Positions 11,029 through 22,944 of a stretch of 64,000 nt of DNA are shown here, piece by piece. The stretch lies in NCBI GenBank assembly GCA_965153355.1, contig OZ231126.1, positions 77,810,001-77,874,000 of the forward strand, in the 5' to 3' direction. The DNA is from Flaccisagitta enflata. Lineage: Eukaryota > Chaetognatha > Sagittoidea > Aphragmophora. The notes under the pieces were generated by a model that saw only the letters and a list, made by a program, of their open reading frames with translations, had not been told where the DNA came from and made no database searches. The translations under genes and the position numbers were made by a program. Each line of letters starts with the position of its first letter. Positions within the stretch are counted from its first letter, which is position 1.

Positions 11029-11291
11029 AGTGGTAACCCACCTTTTCATCACTGGTTATAGAAATTATCTTATTTTTTTTTCTATGAGAACACCCAATAA
11101 AACAAATTCTTAAATAAAACAATATACTTTTTAGGTCCAAAAAGAATTTCAACCTGATCTAAAGGTAATTTTGTTGCAAATCTTCCAACCATAATGCACT
11201 ATTTTTGATCTTCAAATATGATTAGACAAAATTAGGATATAAGAAACAAAAATAGCAATCCCCTCAAAACCTTTGTATCGAGTTTCCACTG
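11029..11291. mobile_element. Small pogo-like MITE (T5)
   Basis: Starts CAGTGGTAACCCACC and ends GGTTTCCACTG... more exactly GAGTTTCCACTG, flanked by TA (11027-11028 and 11292-11293). The termini match the family of T4, but the TIRs are short and diverged. Confidence 0.68.
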
Positions 11292-11550
11292 TATTTTTTT
11301 AACGGTTTCCCTTTCTAGGTTCTTAGGGTGGATTCTTCTTTTACTAATAGGCTGGTAACACTCTCACGCGCCCGCTCCCCGTCACCCGCTTCCCTTTATT
11401 CCTATTTCCATCTCTGCTTGTATCTCGATATCAATTTCTCAGTCTCATGCCCAAATTCGGCTTTCTCTATTTGGTTACCCTCTTCTGTCATGAAGGCCTC
11501 CGAAATGGGGCTTAACTGCTATCTAAACAAAAGTCAACGATGAGGGATGG

Positions 11551-11671
<121 letters not shown>

Positions 11672-12003
11672 CAGAGAGAAAGAGAGAGGTTTCTATCTTT
11701 CTTTTCTTCTTTTTGTTTCCAGAAGGGTTTCGCTTATTCGTTTGTTGTCTCACTTGTCTTAACAGTTAAGCGTCACGATGTATCATGAGTTGACAGACGG
11801 GACAAATGTAGGCCTTCCAATTAATTCAATCGCGCTGTTGCCATCACTACTAAGTCTCTGATTGAATATCGGATTGTACAGTTCATGCCGAATAGTTATT
11901 AACAATCATTCGTTAAGTCTCCATATCGCCAACTAAGTAATCATTTTAGGTCAAAAATGTGAGTCTCGGCTCTACTTTTAACCTCTTATTACATCAGCTT
12001 TTG
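11672..12003. other. Intergenic, nothing recognised
   Basis: About 330 bp between the AG array and MITE T6, without ORF or repeat structure that I can see. Confidence 0.45.
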
Positions 12004-12005
12004 TA

Positions 12006-12416
12006 CCACGTGGATCAAAAAAAAAGACGCAGCTATCTATTTATTGACAAAACAGATATCAAAAATAATTTTAACAATTTTTGACAAAGACGTTTTGAAA
12101 GATTTTCAAAAAATCTTTCAATCTAGACCAATCCCAGGTCTGTATCTCAAACGGTTCAGAAGCTAGAGCCCTGCAAAGAGAAGCACTATTTAGTGAAAAT
12201 GCATTTTTATATAAGGATTGCGAAATTGAAATGGGCAATGTTTTTACTCAAACTAATGCCATTCCTAAACGAATAAAGATAGAAATACCAGATTGACGCC
12301 AAATGAAAGTACTTTCAAAGGGCTTTCAAATGACCTATGATTTTTATAAGTTTTTTTCATATTCATAGGCAAAATTAGTCATTCAAAAGTGCGTCTTTTT
12401 TTTTTGAGTCGTATGG
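12006..12416. mobile_element. TA-flanked TIR MITE (T6)
   Basis: Left end CCACGTGGATCAAAAAAAAA then GACGC; right end is the near-complement (CCATACGACTC, A-run, GACGC on the minus strand). TA lies on both sides (12004-12005, 12417-12418). Noncoding. Confidence 0.75.
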
Positions 12417-12642
12417 TATTGCTTCGTCAAAACATTCCATCTAACCTCTCCTTTTCTTGTTGTTCGTTTTTTTTTCGTTAGCAAAAAATGAAAAGAAAAA
12501 AAAACCTAATTCTTGTGAACGTCATTTCTGTCACGATCATAGCCAAGCACAAAGTGGCTGCTTTTAAAAACCTGTCAAAACTCGAGTTCGTCGTATTCCC
12601 GATGGTAACCTCCTTAAAAAAAATCCCACCTTAAGGGTCTTA

Positions 12643-13240
12643 CTACCTAGGAAATAAGTTTAGCATCAAGTCCAGTCGAGAATAAGTCGCTTTAATCTCA
12701 ATGAATCCATAAAAAATCCATGACTAAAATGATCTACATCAAATTATCTTTCAATGTAGACCAACCGGAGATTACTGACTCAAGCCGTTTAAAAGTTACA
12801 GCGGAAAACGTAAAAACCTTCAAATGCGATTTTGCAAAAAAAATGGCCAGTTCAATAACATGTTACTCCGATGTATTGCAGCTTGGAGCCTGGGGACTTC
12901 ACAGCCAATTCCCAGGACCAACCTCCTCCCGGATTGGCCTGGCAATTCGCCGGATCTTAATCGGAAATGAAATTTTTGGTCACAGATGAAGAATATGCAG
13001 CGACGGGAACACGCTACTTCAATTGAGGGCCAGAAAAGAATAGCATTGATGGTGTGGTGACAAGTCACGCCATCTTACCTCAAAGCCTTGCACAAATCGA
13101 TGCTGGCAAGAATGCAGGCAGTGATTAGCTAGGAGGGACACCATACCAAGTATTGAGAACTGTTTGAACATGTTTTTGTACCATTCTAGGCGATAGATGA
13201 ACTGACACTCATTTTGATGCTAAACTTATTTCCAAGGTAG
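12643..13240. mobile_element. TA-flanked TIR MITE (T7), CTACCTAGG family
   Basis: Left terminus CTACCTAGGAAATAAGTTTA; right terminus the complement of CTACCTTGGAAATAAGTTTA. TA at 12641-12642 and 13241-13242. The same terminal family occurs in T9 at 54516-55095. The ORFs inside (12720-12989 and its antisense) have no recognisable domain and are probably chance. Confidence 0.85.
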
Positions 13241-13242
13241 TA

Positions 13243-13854
13243 CCGGGTCATCCAGCTGAGTTGTCGGATTCTGTTAAGCTTTTACTCACAGGTGCTAGAG
13301 GTCATGTATATGAAATTGATCCAGCCTTAAAGAGTATACATTGACATTTTTTGTGTCAAAATCTCGTCCATTTTGGTCAAGTAGTTTGTCTTCAATATGA
13401 ATTTGAAGTAAAAGCTTTTATTTCAGAACTGAATAGATTTTCAAATAAATTCCAGGAACTGTGCAAGATAATATCACAATTCTATTTGAATCATATACGC
13501 CATTAATACAAAAAAGGCTTTAATCAGGGACAATTATGAAGTGGTTTAATAACTTTGTCAGTTTATCTTTCATTTCAGATCAATCTTGTCTCTTTGATAT
13601 GAATACTTAAAAAGAAATTGAAAATGAAGGCAAGCAGAATTCCTAATTTCTAATGGAAAATCTGTGAGATGGGAAAATACTTGTGGCACTTCGAATTTGT
13701 GTAAAAGACAAACTACTTGACCAAAATTGCTGAAATTTTGATACAAAAAATGTCAATCTATACTCTTTAAGACTTGATCAATTTCAAATCCATGTCTCTT
13801 AGCATCAAAGAGTAAAAGCTTAACAGAATCCGACAACTCAGGTGGATGACCCGG
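13243..13854. mobile_element. TA-flanked TIR MITE (T8) abutting T7
   Basis: Termini CCGGGTCATCCAGCTGAGTT and the near-complement at 13854, with inverted arms of about 190 bp. The left TA (13241-13242) is also the right TA of T7. The right TA is 13855-13856. T8 therefore seems to have inserted into the TA that bordered T7. Noncoding. Confidence 0.87.
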
Positions 13855-14015
13855 TACCTCAGTTTTTAATGCCTCATCATTTTTTTTTAGCTTTCGTTTT
13901 CAGAATTTTTTTTGTTATACTCACAGTAAAGAGATAACTTACGTAACATCTTGACCTCATGACCATGTTTCACAACGCGCTCGTTCAAACCATACTACCA
14001 CACTTTCCATCATAC

Positions 14016-14190
14016 TCATTTCCGCCATACTCCCACACTCATCATCATGCTCATTTCGACCATACTCCCGTATTCACCATCAAGTTCATTTCCACCATAC
14101 TCCCACATTCACCATCATGCTCATTTCCACCATACTCCTATATTCACCATCAAACTCATTTCCACCATACTCCCACATTTACCATTCATA
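14016..14190 (+). repeat. Five-unit 35-bp minisatellite
   Basis: Five consecutive 35-bp units begin TCATTTCCACCATACTCCCA and end CACCATCATGC. Differences are point substitutions only, so the period is exact. Confidence 0.9.
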
Positions 14191-14371
14191 TGGCCAAAAC
14201 CGTTTCTTCTTTCGTTTTTTTTTTGGCGTCTGTCTGTCTACGTTGCTCACTTTTTTCGCCCCCACTTAGTCATGCTCCGATAAGGTTTGGAACCGGCTGC
14301 CTGGAAATTTTTTCGCGCCAATCTCCCAGTCTGCATCCGTTTGACTGCCCACTTCTGCTTTAGCTCTAGCA

Positions 14372-14552
<181 letters not shown>

Positions 14553-14870
14553 GCAGCTTCGAAAAGGGTTTTTGAAGGGGCGTTCGAATTCGATCGAAAT
14601 AATCTATTTTTTCGTCCAACCGGTGGACGAAATGGTGATGCCTTCTTTCGACTGCTCGAAACAAAAAGCCGATACGAAATGAGACAAAGAGCGGCCATGA
14701 TCGTGAACAATAATGCCGGTCGATTCCACTATCTTCTTTTCTCTACCTTATCCTCTTCCTCATCCACTGCCGCTCTCTCCCTAACCATTTTGTCCTATTT
14801 CGCCCCAACCCAAAAATCCTGCCCAAAAGCCAATAAGTACGAAACAAGAGTCAAAACATATTGAAGCTTC

Positions 14871-14872
<2 letters not shown>

Positions 14873-14959
<87 letters not shown>
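14873..14959. repeat. (GT)n microsatellite, second array
   Basis: Uninterrupted GT dinucleotides about 320 bp downstream of the first GT array. The DNA between them has no recognised feature. Confidence 0.98.
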
Positions 14960-14960
<1 letters not shown>

Positions 14961-15028
14961 GGGTAAGTTCATGTTTTTTTTCATTGGTCATTTCTTGTTC
15001 TTATTGACAATTTATTAAATGTCACATT

Positions 15029-15065
15029 ATCTCTCTCTCTGTCTCTCTCTCTCTCTGTCTCTCTC

Positions 15066-15110
<45 letters not shown>
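15029..15110. repeat. (CT)n microsatellite with GTCT interruptions
   Basis: CT repeat with regularly placed CTGT units in its first half. Confidence 0.96.
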
Positions 15111-15112
<2 letters not shown>

Positions 15113-15174
15113 CTTCATGCAGTACCGTCGTCTTGTGTCAAACTGATATCATATCTCAGAATTTATGTCCTTTT

Positions 15175-15437
15175 CAGGGGTGTATATAATTCCATAACCT
15201 TTGATTATTTTCCCCCCCTGCCTTTGATTTTCTACCACATCAATGTTTTTCTTCCCCATAAACCACTAAAACTAGGTGTTTAAGGTTTAAATAGTGTTAA
15301 ATTGTGTTTAACTTATCATGTTTTATGATTTTTTACTGCCAAAAGTTATATTTTCCCCAAGTTTTCTTTTTTTTCTTTTTTCCTTCCTTCCCCTTCCCCC
15401 AAACCCTTTGAAGAATACTGAACAATATACAGGCCTG
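15175..15437. mobile_element. hAT-type MITE, copy 2 (empty of family A)
   Basis: Termini CAGGGGTGTATATAATT and the complement of CAGGCCTGTATATTGTTC. A perfect 8-bp direct repeat GTCCTTTT flanks it (15167-15174 and 15438-15445), the target duplication length of hAT elements, whose ends often begin CAGGG. It aligns with 2033-2579 apart from the family A insert. Noncoding. Confidence 0.88.
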
Positions 15438-15511
15438 GTCCTTTTTCAATTTTTTTCCTCGCTAAGACCAAGATGACAAATTCCGATATCTTGATACTTC
15501 CTGTGGCAGGT

Positions 15512-15586
<75 letters not shown>

Positions 15587-15599
15587 ATGTCCTCTCTCT

Positions 15600-16139
15600 C
15601 ACAGGGGATTTTCCATAATTCCGGCCCCGTCTGTCCTTCTGTCCGTCCGTCCTTCCGTCCGTCTCCCCCATTGGCCATCAAGGCCTTCAAATCCTTCCTC
15701 CCAGCCCTAATTTAGCCCTCCAGGCCTCAAATCAGCCTTTCAGGCTTCAAATCAGCCCCCCCCGGCCTCAAATCTGACTCAAATCTGACCTACAGACCTC
15801 AGATCTGCCCTCCAGACCTTCAATTAGCATCAATTAGCATCAATTAGCATCAATTAGCATCAAATCTGCCCTCTGTGGCTCAAATTTGCCCTCCAAACCT
15901 CAAATCCACTCTCCAAGCCTTAATTCTGCCCTCCAGCCTTCAAATATGCCTTCTTTTGCCTGAATCAGTTATCTATTGCCTGAAATATACCCCCTCAGGA
16001 CGTATGGAAATTCCCCCCTGTGTTCTACAGGACATCGGCCCTTTGGTGCCGCTGCCCTGCTCTCACTCCACTTCTTCACTGGATCACTCCCAGCAGGGCA
16101 TCGGGTACCGCTGACCATGTGCGATCCTTGGATGACTAG
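15600..16139 (+). mobile_element. Family B element, copy B2, 5'-truncated
   Basis: Begins in the CACAGGGG part of the 5' arm, directly after a CT array and TCCGATGTCC. It has the (GTCC)n tract, CTCAAATCTG-type core, the 3' arm and a complete tail (GCCCTGCT/AGCAGGGC, ATCC-TT-GGAT, CTAG at 16136-16139 before T). It is the empty-site reference for MITE T3. A small ATCAATTAGC repeat lies at about 15822-15865. Confidence 0.8.
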
Positions 16140-16231
16140 TTTTTTCTGTCTGTCTCTTTCTATCTATGCTATCTGTCTATCTATCTATTTGTCTTTCTGT
16201 TAATCAATATCTTGATACTTCCTGCAGCAGG

Positions 16232-16283
<52 letters not shown>

Positions 16284-16307
16284 TCTCTCTCTCACTCTCT
16301 CTCTCTC

Positions 16308-16413
<106 letters not shown>

Positions 16414-16529
16414 CATACTTCCAATCTCCGTCTCTGCCTTTTTTTCTGTCTGTCTCTTTCTATCTATTCTATCTGTCTATCTATCTATTTGTCTTTCTGT
16501 TAATCAATATCTTGATACTTCCTGTAGCT

Positions 16530-17110
16530 GGATAACACCTGTACACTAATTATTGTCAAGGTAGTGCTACAACTATACATACCTCGCTACTACTGGTGAG
16601 GAACGATTCAATTCCCTGAAGTTATATATTCTATGAGTATTTCCCAATATATTCCACATTATTTTTTGTATTTTGTTCCAATTGGGATGCTTGTTTTTAA
16701 CTTTTTGACCTCTTGACAACTTACATTCAACACCAGGGTACAAATTTTTCCACAACTTTGGTTCAAATTTTTGAAGCATTCACTTTTACAAAATCAATTG
16801 AAATCCGTGGGCAAATTAAAGAACTTTCCAAAAGCTGTTTAGTCGTGAAATTTGCATCTGATTATCTATCTTTATGTAGATTTGGTGAACAACTGAAGTT
16901 CATAAGGTTTTTCTGGTAATTTTGCCATAATTTGCTTTGGGAATGTTTTTACTGTTTTTGATCTTATTTGATTTTGTACAATGCAATTGAGGTGAAATTC
17001 ATGAGTAAAATGAAGATTTTTTCAAGCCCTAACTAATGGAAAAATTGGCATATGGTTAAATATGTCTGCTTAGATTTGTCAGCTGTTTGATCTTTTGACA
17101 ATAATAAGTG
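16530..17110. other. Intergenic, nothing recognised
   Basis: AT-rich spacer between two copies of the CT cassette, with short ORFs only. Confidence 0.45.
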
Positions 17111-17119
17111 TACAGATGT

Positions 17120-17215
<96 letters not shown>

Positions 17216-17407
17216 TTCCCATCTCCGTCTCTGCCTTTTTTTCTGTCTGTCTCTTTCTATCTATTCTATCTATCTATGTATCTATTGATCTCTTTGTCTT
17301 TATGTTTATCTTTCTCTCAGCTCTATCCTTTCCGTCTCTGTCTTAGATTCCATCTCTGTCTCTTTCTCTCAGTCTGTCTGTCTATGTGTCATGTCAGTCC
17401 ACCTAAT

Positions 17408-17410
17408 CAA

Positions 17411-17456
<46 letters not shown>
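17408..17456. repeat. (CT)n microsatellite
   Basis: CT repeat that ends immediately before the inverted repeat starting at about 17471. Confidence 0.95.
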
Positions 17457-17459
<3 letters not shown>

Positions 17460-17470
17460 CCCTCTCGGGG

Positions 17471-18622
17471 GAAGCGCCTGAAAGCTAAATTTTTTCAGTG
17501 GCCTGATGTCTAAAATTGATTTTGGCCTCAGTTCTAAAAAAATAGTTTAGACGTGAGGCCAATTTGAAACTAAAAGTATTGGCATGGTTTGACAATCTAA
17601 ATGTGCCTGACAGCTAAAAAGTAAGCACCTGATGTCTAAAAAAGAGGAAGGCATTGAGAAACAGGTCTGAGAAACCAAGATAGATAGATTGATGGACCAA
17701 GGGAGCAACAAACAAATAAGAGGACTAAGCGTCTGATAGTCACTGGTCTGCAATAAAAACAAATTAGAAATTAGGAAGGGCAGTGGATGTTATATTCTTT
17801 TCATTAAGGACAAAGTTTATAAAGACATGAAGCTAAAACTTTGTCAAAATTCAAAGACAATTTAAGAATGAGCCCCAGCCTCAAATCTAAAGATAATTTT
17901 CTTTCGTATTATAGATTTTGTTGATTCTTAAATAAATTGTTATGAAAATGTAAATTCAGAATAAAAACTGATAATTTTTTGCTCTATACATTAGATATGT
18001 CCATTAATAAAACAAATAAAACTCAATCAGTGTAACATTAATAATTCATCTATGTAAATCATTATCATATAAAAGATGAAAGTTCATTCATTTTTCATGA
18101 ACTTAATAGATATACAAAAAAATTAAGGCCGGATACACGGCTACCCCATTCGCGTGCGGGTGGGCAGGGACCATATTTGAGGTCACTTGATCACTTGAGC
18201 AGGAGCAGTGAGGCCAAAGACCGCAAAAACTCAAAAAAAGTAAAGTGTGATGGATGGACGGACCGACGGACTGATGGACCAATGGACTGACAAAGCAGGG
18301 TGTAGAGTCGTGTAGCACGCGACTAATAAAAAACTATACTGTACTTTATTTTTAAGAAAAATAACAGCAAGTAAAACATGTGTAAAGGGATGAGTCTTGA
18401 ATTATGTACTGTTTCAAATAGGCCTTAAGACCATTTTTGTTTCCTTTCATCATTCTCCTGTTCCCTCTTTTTTTAGAACTTTTAGCCAATTACTGATAGA
18501 AATTTTAGAAGTAAGACCACTTTTCCTGAAATAAAATACTCTAAAATTGGTTGCAAAGCTAAAAAAATATTTTAGCTGTTGGGCCAATCTGTCATGAAAA
18601 ATTTTTAGCTTTTGGGCGCTTT
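17471..18622. mobile_element. Inverted-repeat element between two CT arrays
   Basis: AAGCGCCTGAAAGCTAAATT at 17473 and the complement of AAGCGCCCAAAAGCTAAAAA at about 18598-18621 are inverted repeats of about 60 bp with further diverged pairing inside. Each end sits next to a (CT)n array (17408-17456 and 18642-18745). A family A copy lies within at 18125-18325. No TA or other duplication is clear, so the class is open. Confidence 0.55.
18125..18325 (-). mobile_element. Family A element, copy A2
   Basis: Read on the minus strand: TAGTCGCGTGCTACACGACT 5' hairpin, ACCCTGCTTTGTC, (GTCC/GTCG) tract, CCTGCCCACCCGCACGCGAA, then GTAGCCGTGTATCCGGCCTT. The 3' stem is GCCG/CGGC. Confidence 0.85.
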
Positions 18623-18638
18623 AGCTGTGGGGAGATAC

Positions 18639-18745
<107 letters not shown>

Positions 18746-18933
18746 ATCCCCTTTTTCTATATCTTTATCTTTCTTTTTCCCCGCACGATTGTTTTCCTCA
18801 TTTTTCATACATATGAAATTCTTTCTCTCTCAGAAAGAGTACATGCATCATATTTTATTATTCCACTCGCTTTCTCTTTCACTGTGGCTCTTAAAAGCGC
18901 TTCTCTTTGTCAAGTGCGTATCCTTTTCATTTT

Positions 18934-19105
18934 TAGTCGCGTGCTACGCGACTCTACAGGTTGCAACCGGTTGGTCCCTTTTTTACTTTTTTGGCATTTT
19001 TTAGCTTATTGAGCCTACTAGTCCTGCCCAATTGCTCTAGTGACCTTCTTCAGCACGGCTCCTGCCTACCCGCACGCAACTGGGGTAGCCGTGTATCCAG
19101 CCTTG
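18934..19105 (+). mobile_element. Family A element, copy A3
   Basis: 5' TAGTCGCGTGCTACGCGACT hairpin, short GGTTGGTC remnant instead of a long microsatellite, TTTTTTAGCTTATTGAGCC block, CCGCACGCAACT, and 3' GTAGCCGTGTATCCAGCCTT. It is followed 20 bp later by copy A4. Confidence 0.83.
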
Positions 19106-19125
19106 TTCTTTTCTTTTTAACTCTT

Positions 19126-19555
19126 TAGTCGCGTGCACGCGACACTACACCCTGCTTTGTCCGTCCATCTGTCAGTCGGTTGGTTGGTTGGTTGGTCTGT
19201 CTGTCGGACCGTCACACTTATACTTTTTGGGCAGCGGTCCCGAAGGGTACAAAGTCCTGTAGAACACAGGGGGACTTTTGCTTGTCTGTCCATTCGTTTG
19301 TACGTTAGTCCCCCCCCTTCATCAGACCCCTCAGGCCTTAAATCTGGCCTCTCAGGCCTCAAATCCACCTCTCGGTTTATAATTTAAATTTTTATGATAT
19401 TATATGTTATTAATGATCAGCATGATTATTATGCATCATGTAACCTAACCTCTTGGGATTATATCTAGTTTCATTTTTAGTATCTTTGTTGTATATTCTA
19501 AGTCATGCTAAGTCATTCTGTAAGTCTCGCACGCGACTTATAGGTGTTGGCCTTG
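19126..19555 (+). mobile_element. Family A element, copy A4 (subtype 2), interrupted by B3
   Basis: Starts TAGTCGCGTGCACGCGACAC and ends with the subtype 2 terminus CTCGCACGCGACTTATAGG then TGTTGGCCTTG. The GGTTGGTTGGTC microsatellite precedes TACTTTTT, where family B fragment B3 begins. Two AAGTCATTCT units before the 3' end are a remnant of the AAGTCATTTT array seen in other subtype 2 copies. Confidence 0.78.
19229..19376 (+). mobile_element. Family B fragment B3 nested in A4
   Basis: GGGCAGCGGTCCCGAAGGGT 5' arm, CCTGTAGAACACAGGGGGAC, GTCTGTCC tract and a few CAGGCCTCAAATC units. The 3' arm and tail are missing. It starts right after a T run in the host element. Confidence 0.75.
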
Positions 19556-19639
19556 TTTGTCTGAATGTCTGTCCCTTTCTCTCTCCCTTGGCCTGGCTGT
19601 ATGTATGTCTCTGTCTCTTTGCGTCTTTTTTTTCCCCGT

Positions 19640-19714
19640 CTCTGTTAATGTCTCGGTCTCTGTCTCTGTCTCTGTCTCTCTTTCCTTCTCTGTCTCTGTC
19701 TCTCTCTCTGTCTC

Positions 19715-19802
<88 letters not shown>
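19640..19802. repeat. (CT)n / (CTGTCT)n microsatellite
   Basis: Graded from CTCTGT units to pure CT. Confidence 0.95.
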
Positions 19803-19809
<7 letters not shown>

Positions 19810-19972
19810 TCTTCCAGTCTGCCGTGGTGCTATCTGTCCAGCTGATGGTGGAGCCGACTTGCCCGTCTCTGCTGGTTTAGCTGCTACGCTTGTGGACTTA
19901 CAATGGAGGAGTGGAGGAGGTTGATGCACCATGAACCGAGAATAATCTGCAACATGTGCTCCCAGTATAATA

Positions 19973-20582
19973 CTATCTTGGTCAAAATAAGAGTCCTCGC
20001 AATTGAATTCAGTTCTTAAACCTTGAATATTGATCAGAAAAACCTGTTTTCTCATTACAGAAAGTTATTTTAGCATATTTTGGCACTAGATTTTGCTTGT
20101 ATTGTGTTTTTTATTGTATCATATTGCTGCATCACTGATTTGCGTGTGGCAGGTTTCTCACCTCTTTTATCTTTTTTTGCCCCTTTGGTTTTATGGTGAG
20201 GCTTGTACTAATTTTGTTGTAAAATCTAAACGATTTCAGCAAATGAGCTCTGCTTGGTGGCAAATGAAAGCTCTTTCGAAGCTCCTTATAACGGTCACCA
20301 ATTTTCTTATGTTTCTATAATTTCTATGTGTAGAAAATATCCAAATAAAACTGCTGGAATTTCAAAAACAGAAATCAAAGATTTTTACCGTAGAAATCAA
20401 AATGAATCATTTTACTCTTTCTGCTGTAAAATCTAAACGAATTGAGCTACAGAGGTCTGCTTGGTGGCATTAGATCGCATTTTCACGGAGCTTTCTAATG
20501 GTTACCAATTTTTATATGTTTTTTTGAATAATCTAGCTATAATGTAAGAAAACATGGCGGACTCTTAATTTGACCAAGATAG
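19973..20582. mobile_element. TA-flanked TIR MITE (T15) with an internal ~100-bp direct repeat
   Basis: Left terminus CTATCTTGGTCAAAATAAGA; right terminus the complement of CTATCTTGGTCAAATTAAGA. TA at 19971-19972 and 20583-20584. Inside, a segment that begins AAATCTAAACGA and includes TCTGCTTGGTGGCA occurs twice, at about 20220-20320 and 20427-20525. Noncoding. Confidence 0.82.
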
Positions 20583-20584
20583 TA

Positions 20585-21007
20585 AAGGCTGTGCCTTTCT
20601 TAGTTGTGAAAGCCCAAAAGAAAATACCTACCTACCATTTCCAACTGTCTCTAGTCACAAGCTGAGAACCCTCCATCAAATGCCTTGACATACCATGTAA
20701 AACAGTTGATCTAATTTGGAATACCTTCGGCTTTTTGAGTCCTACGGCGGAAATCGATTTTCCCTCTTTCTCATGAGTGGTTTGGGAAAGTCAATTTTTG
20801 GGGCTGAGTGGTTCTACGCATGAAATTGATAGCTAAGAAAGAGCTAATTCTCCTCTTTCAGATGACGCCAAGTAGAATTCTTTGCAATCAATAGTTTTTG
20901 AGCTATGATTTTTTAAGTCTTTTTTTTTATTTTTTTGCATTTTTCCCTTTTTTCCCAAAGATCAATATTTTTCATTGATCGTAATTTTGACCCTGTGTAA
21001 TATGAAA
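20585..21007. other. Intergenic, nothing recognised
   Basis: About 420 bp without ORF, array or inverted repeat that I can see. Confidence 0.45.
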
Positions 21008-21143
21008 CAAGGCCGGATACATGGCAATCCAGTCGTGGAGGGTTGGGCGGGAGCAGTGATGCAAAACAACTTGGAATTAAAGAATGTGACAGACGGACCC
21101 ACCAACCAACACGGCAAGGTGTAGAGTCACGTGTCCGCAACTA
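21008..21143 (-). mobile_element. Family A element, short copy A5
   Basis: Minus-strand reading: TAGTTGCGGACACGTGACTC, ACACCTTGCCGTGTTGG, GTCTGTC tract, CCACGACTGGATTGCCATGT, ATCCGGCCTTG. The 5' hairpin has diverged. Confidence 0.75.
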
Positions 21144-21199
21144 AAAATGTGACACTAGCTTTCAAATCATTCGCATTTTACCCTGCTTGCTCATGCTCA

Positions 21200-21290
21200 C
21201 TGTCTGTCTGTCTGTCTGTCTGTCTGTCTTTCTATCTCCTCTCTGTGTCTCTGTGTCTCTGTCTCTCTTTCTCTATGTCTGTCTGTATAA

Positions 21291-21382
<92 letters not shown>
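21200..21382. repeat. (CTGT)n then (CT)n microsatellite
   Basis: GTCT units (21200-21230), mixed CTCTGTGT units, then about 88 bp of pure CT. Confidence 0.96.
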
Positions 21383-21389
<7 letters not shown>

Positions 21390-22422
21390 CTCTCTTTCTT
21401 TTTTTTTCTCAGCATTTACTCACACTTCGAAAGACTTCGGAAGAAGCCTCATGAAAATACCATGTCACGAGACTTTGCATGGTGTTCACCAATACTATGG
21501 AGGAGGTCGGAAAAATAGGGGCAAAAAAATCCGTATTGTAGGAGTACAGTAAATGCCTCCAAAAGTTAATGAACAAATAGTATCTTTTTGGTAAGATTCA
21601 ATTGATTTTGATCCTTTAATTACCTACAGGTTCTTCTTTCCTGTTGCCTTACTTGTTCTTATCATGTCCCAAAGCATTGAAATACTAGTCCTTGTTGTCC
21701 TACGGTTGTTCCAGAGTTGTCCTGAAGTTGTCCTAAAAGTGTATGTAGCTTAGTCCAAAATATCAAAAAAATTCCCTTTTAGCCAAAAGTATTTTTGAAA
21801 AATGTTTATCATTTTTACCAGAATATTCCTAGATTTGTCATAGACTTGTCCTAGAATCATCTCATTTTGTCCTAGAAAATATCACTTGTCTTAGAATTGT
21901 CCAAGGCTTGTCCTAATTGTCCTTAAGTCACAATAGTTGTCCTAAGGTTTTGCCAAATTAACCTTTGAGTTGCCTCTAATCTTTTAAAAGAATTTTACTA
22001 ACAAAATATGAAGAAAATTCTCTTTCAGACAAAAGTTTTTTGAAAAATGTTCATTGATTTTTTCAGAATTGTACCACAGATGTCAAAGAGTTTGCTTGAA
22101 ATTGTCCATGAATTGTCTCAGTTATCCTAAAGTGGTCCAGATATTGTCCTAATTATCCTTAGGTTGAACATATTGTCATAAAGTTATGCCAGTTTCCCCA
22201 GTTGCCTAAGACCTAAGAAAATTTTTGCCTACAGTTGTTTTAAAGATGTCCTAGAGATGTCTTAAAACTGTCAGTTGTCCAAAAGGGTATTTTTCTTACT
22301 TGAAAGTTTACAGATCTGTTTGAGTAAACATAATAATGCTCAGTACTTGTCTTACCTCACATCAGCCCTCTAAAGCCTCAAATATGCCTTATTAGACCCC
22401 CAAATTCTAAAATTAGCCTTTT

Positions 22423-22751
22423 GGGCAGCGGCCCCAAAGGGGACAATGTCCTGTAGAACACAGGGGAATTTTGTTCATTCATCCCCCCCAGACCCTCTCA
22501 GGCCTGAAATCTGCCAGATTCAAGGCCTGAGAGGGCAAATTTAAGGCCTGAGAGTACAGGTTTCAAACCTGAGAGGGTGAATTTAAGGCCTGAGAGGGCC
22601 TGTGGGGATGGACAGACAAACGGACGAAAAAACGAACAAAAGTGTTCTACAGGACCCCTTTGAGGCCGCTGCCCTGCCTCTTATTCTAGTTTACACCATG
22701 CAATGCAGGGCAATGGGTATCGCTGACCACATATTGCCCTTTGGTGACCTG
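22423..22751 (+). mobile_element. Family B element, compact complete copy B4
   Basis: Complete in 329 bp: GGGCAGCGGCCCCAAAGGGG arm, a short core of GGCCTGAGAGGGCAAATTTAA units, complementary arm, tail stem GCCCTGC/GCAGGGC, GTATCGCTGACCACATATTG, hairpin GCCC-TT-TGGT and end CCTG before TT. Confidence 0.8.
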
Positions 22752-22944
22752 TTATAGCCTCTCATTAGCTTCATAAGCTATTGTAAAAATTATTGTATTG
22801 AGTTAGAGCACATTGGGCCAGAGAAGCCTGATAATGAAGCTAATAGCATAGAAATGAAATAGCAATGCACTGAGGTTTGAAATTTGATCTGATTTTATGA
22901 TGAATATGATTCTGAATATGAAATTCTGATTTTCTAAGTTTTTT

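Noticed and set aside
12720-12989. Overlapping sense and antisense ORFs as a small host gene
   Set aside because: They lie inside MITE T7, have no recognisable domain, and the other copy of this MITE family (T9) does not keep the frame as far as I can see.
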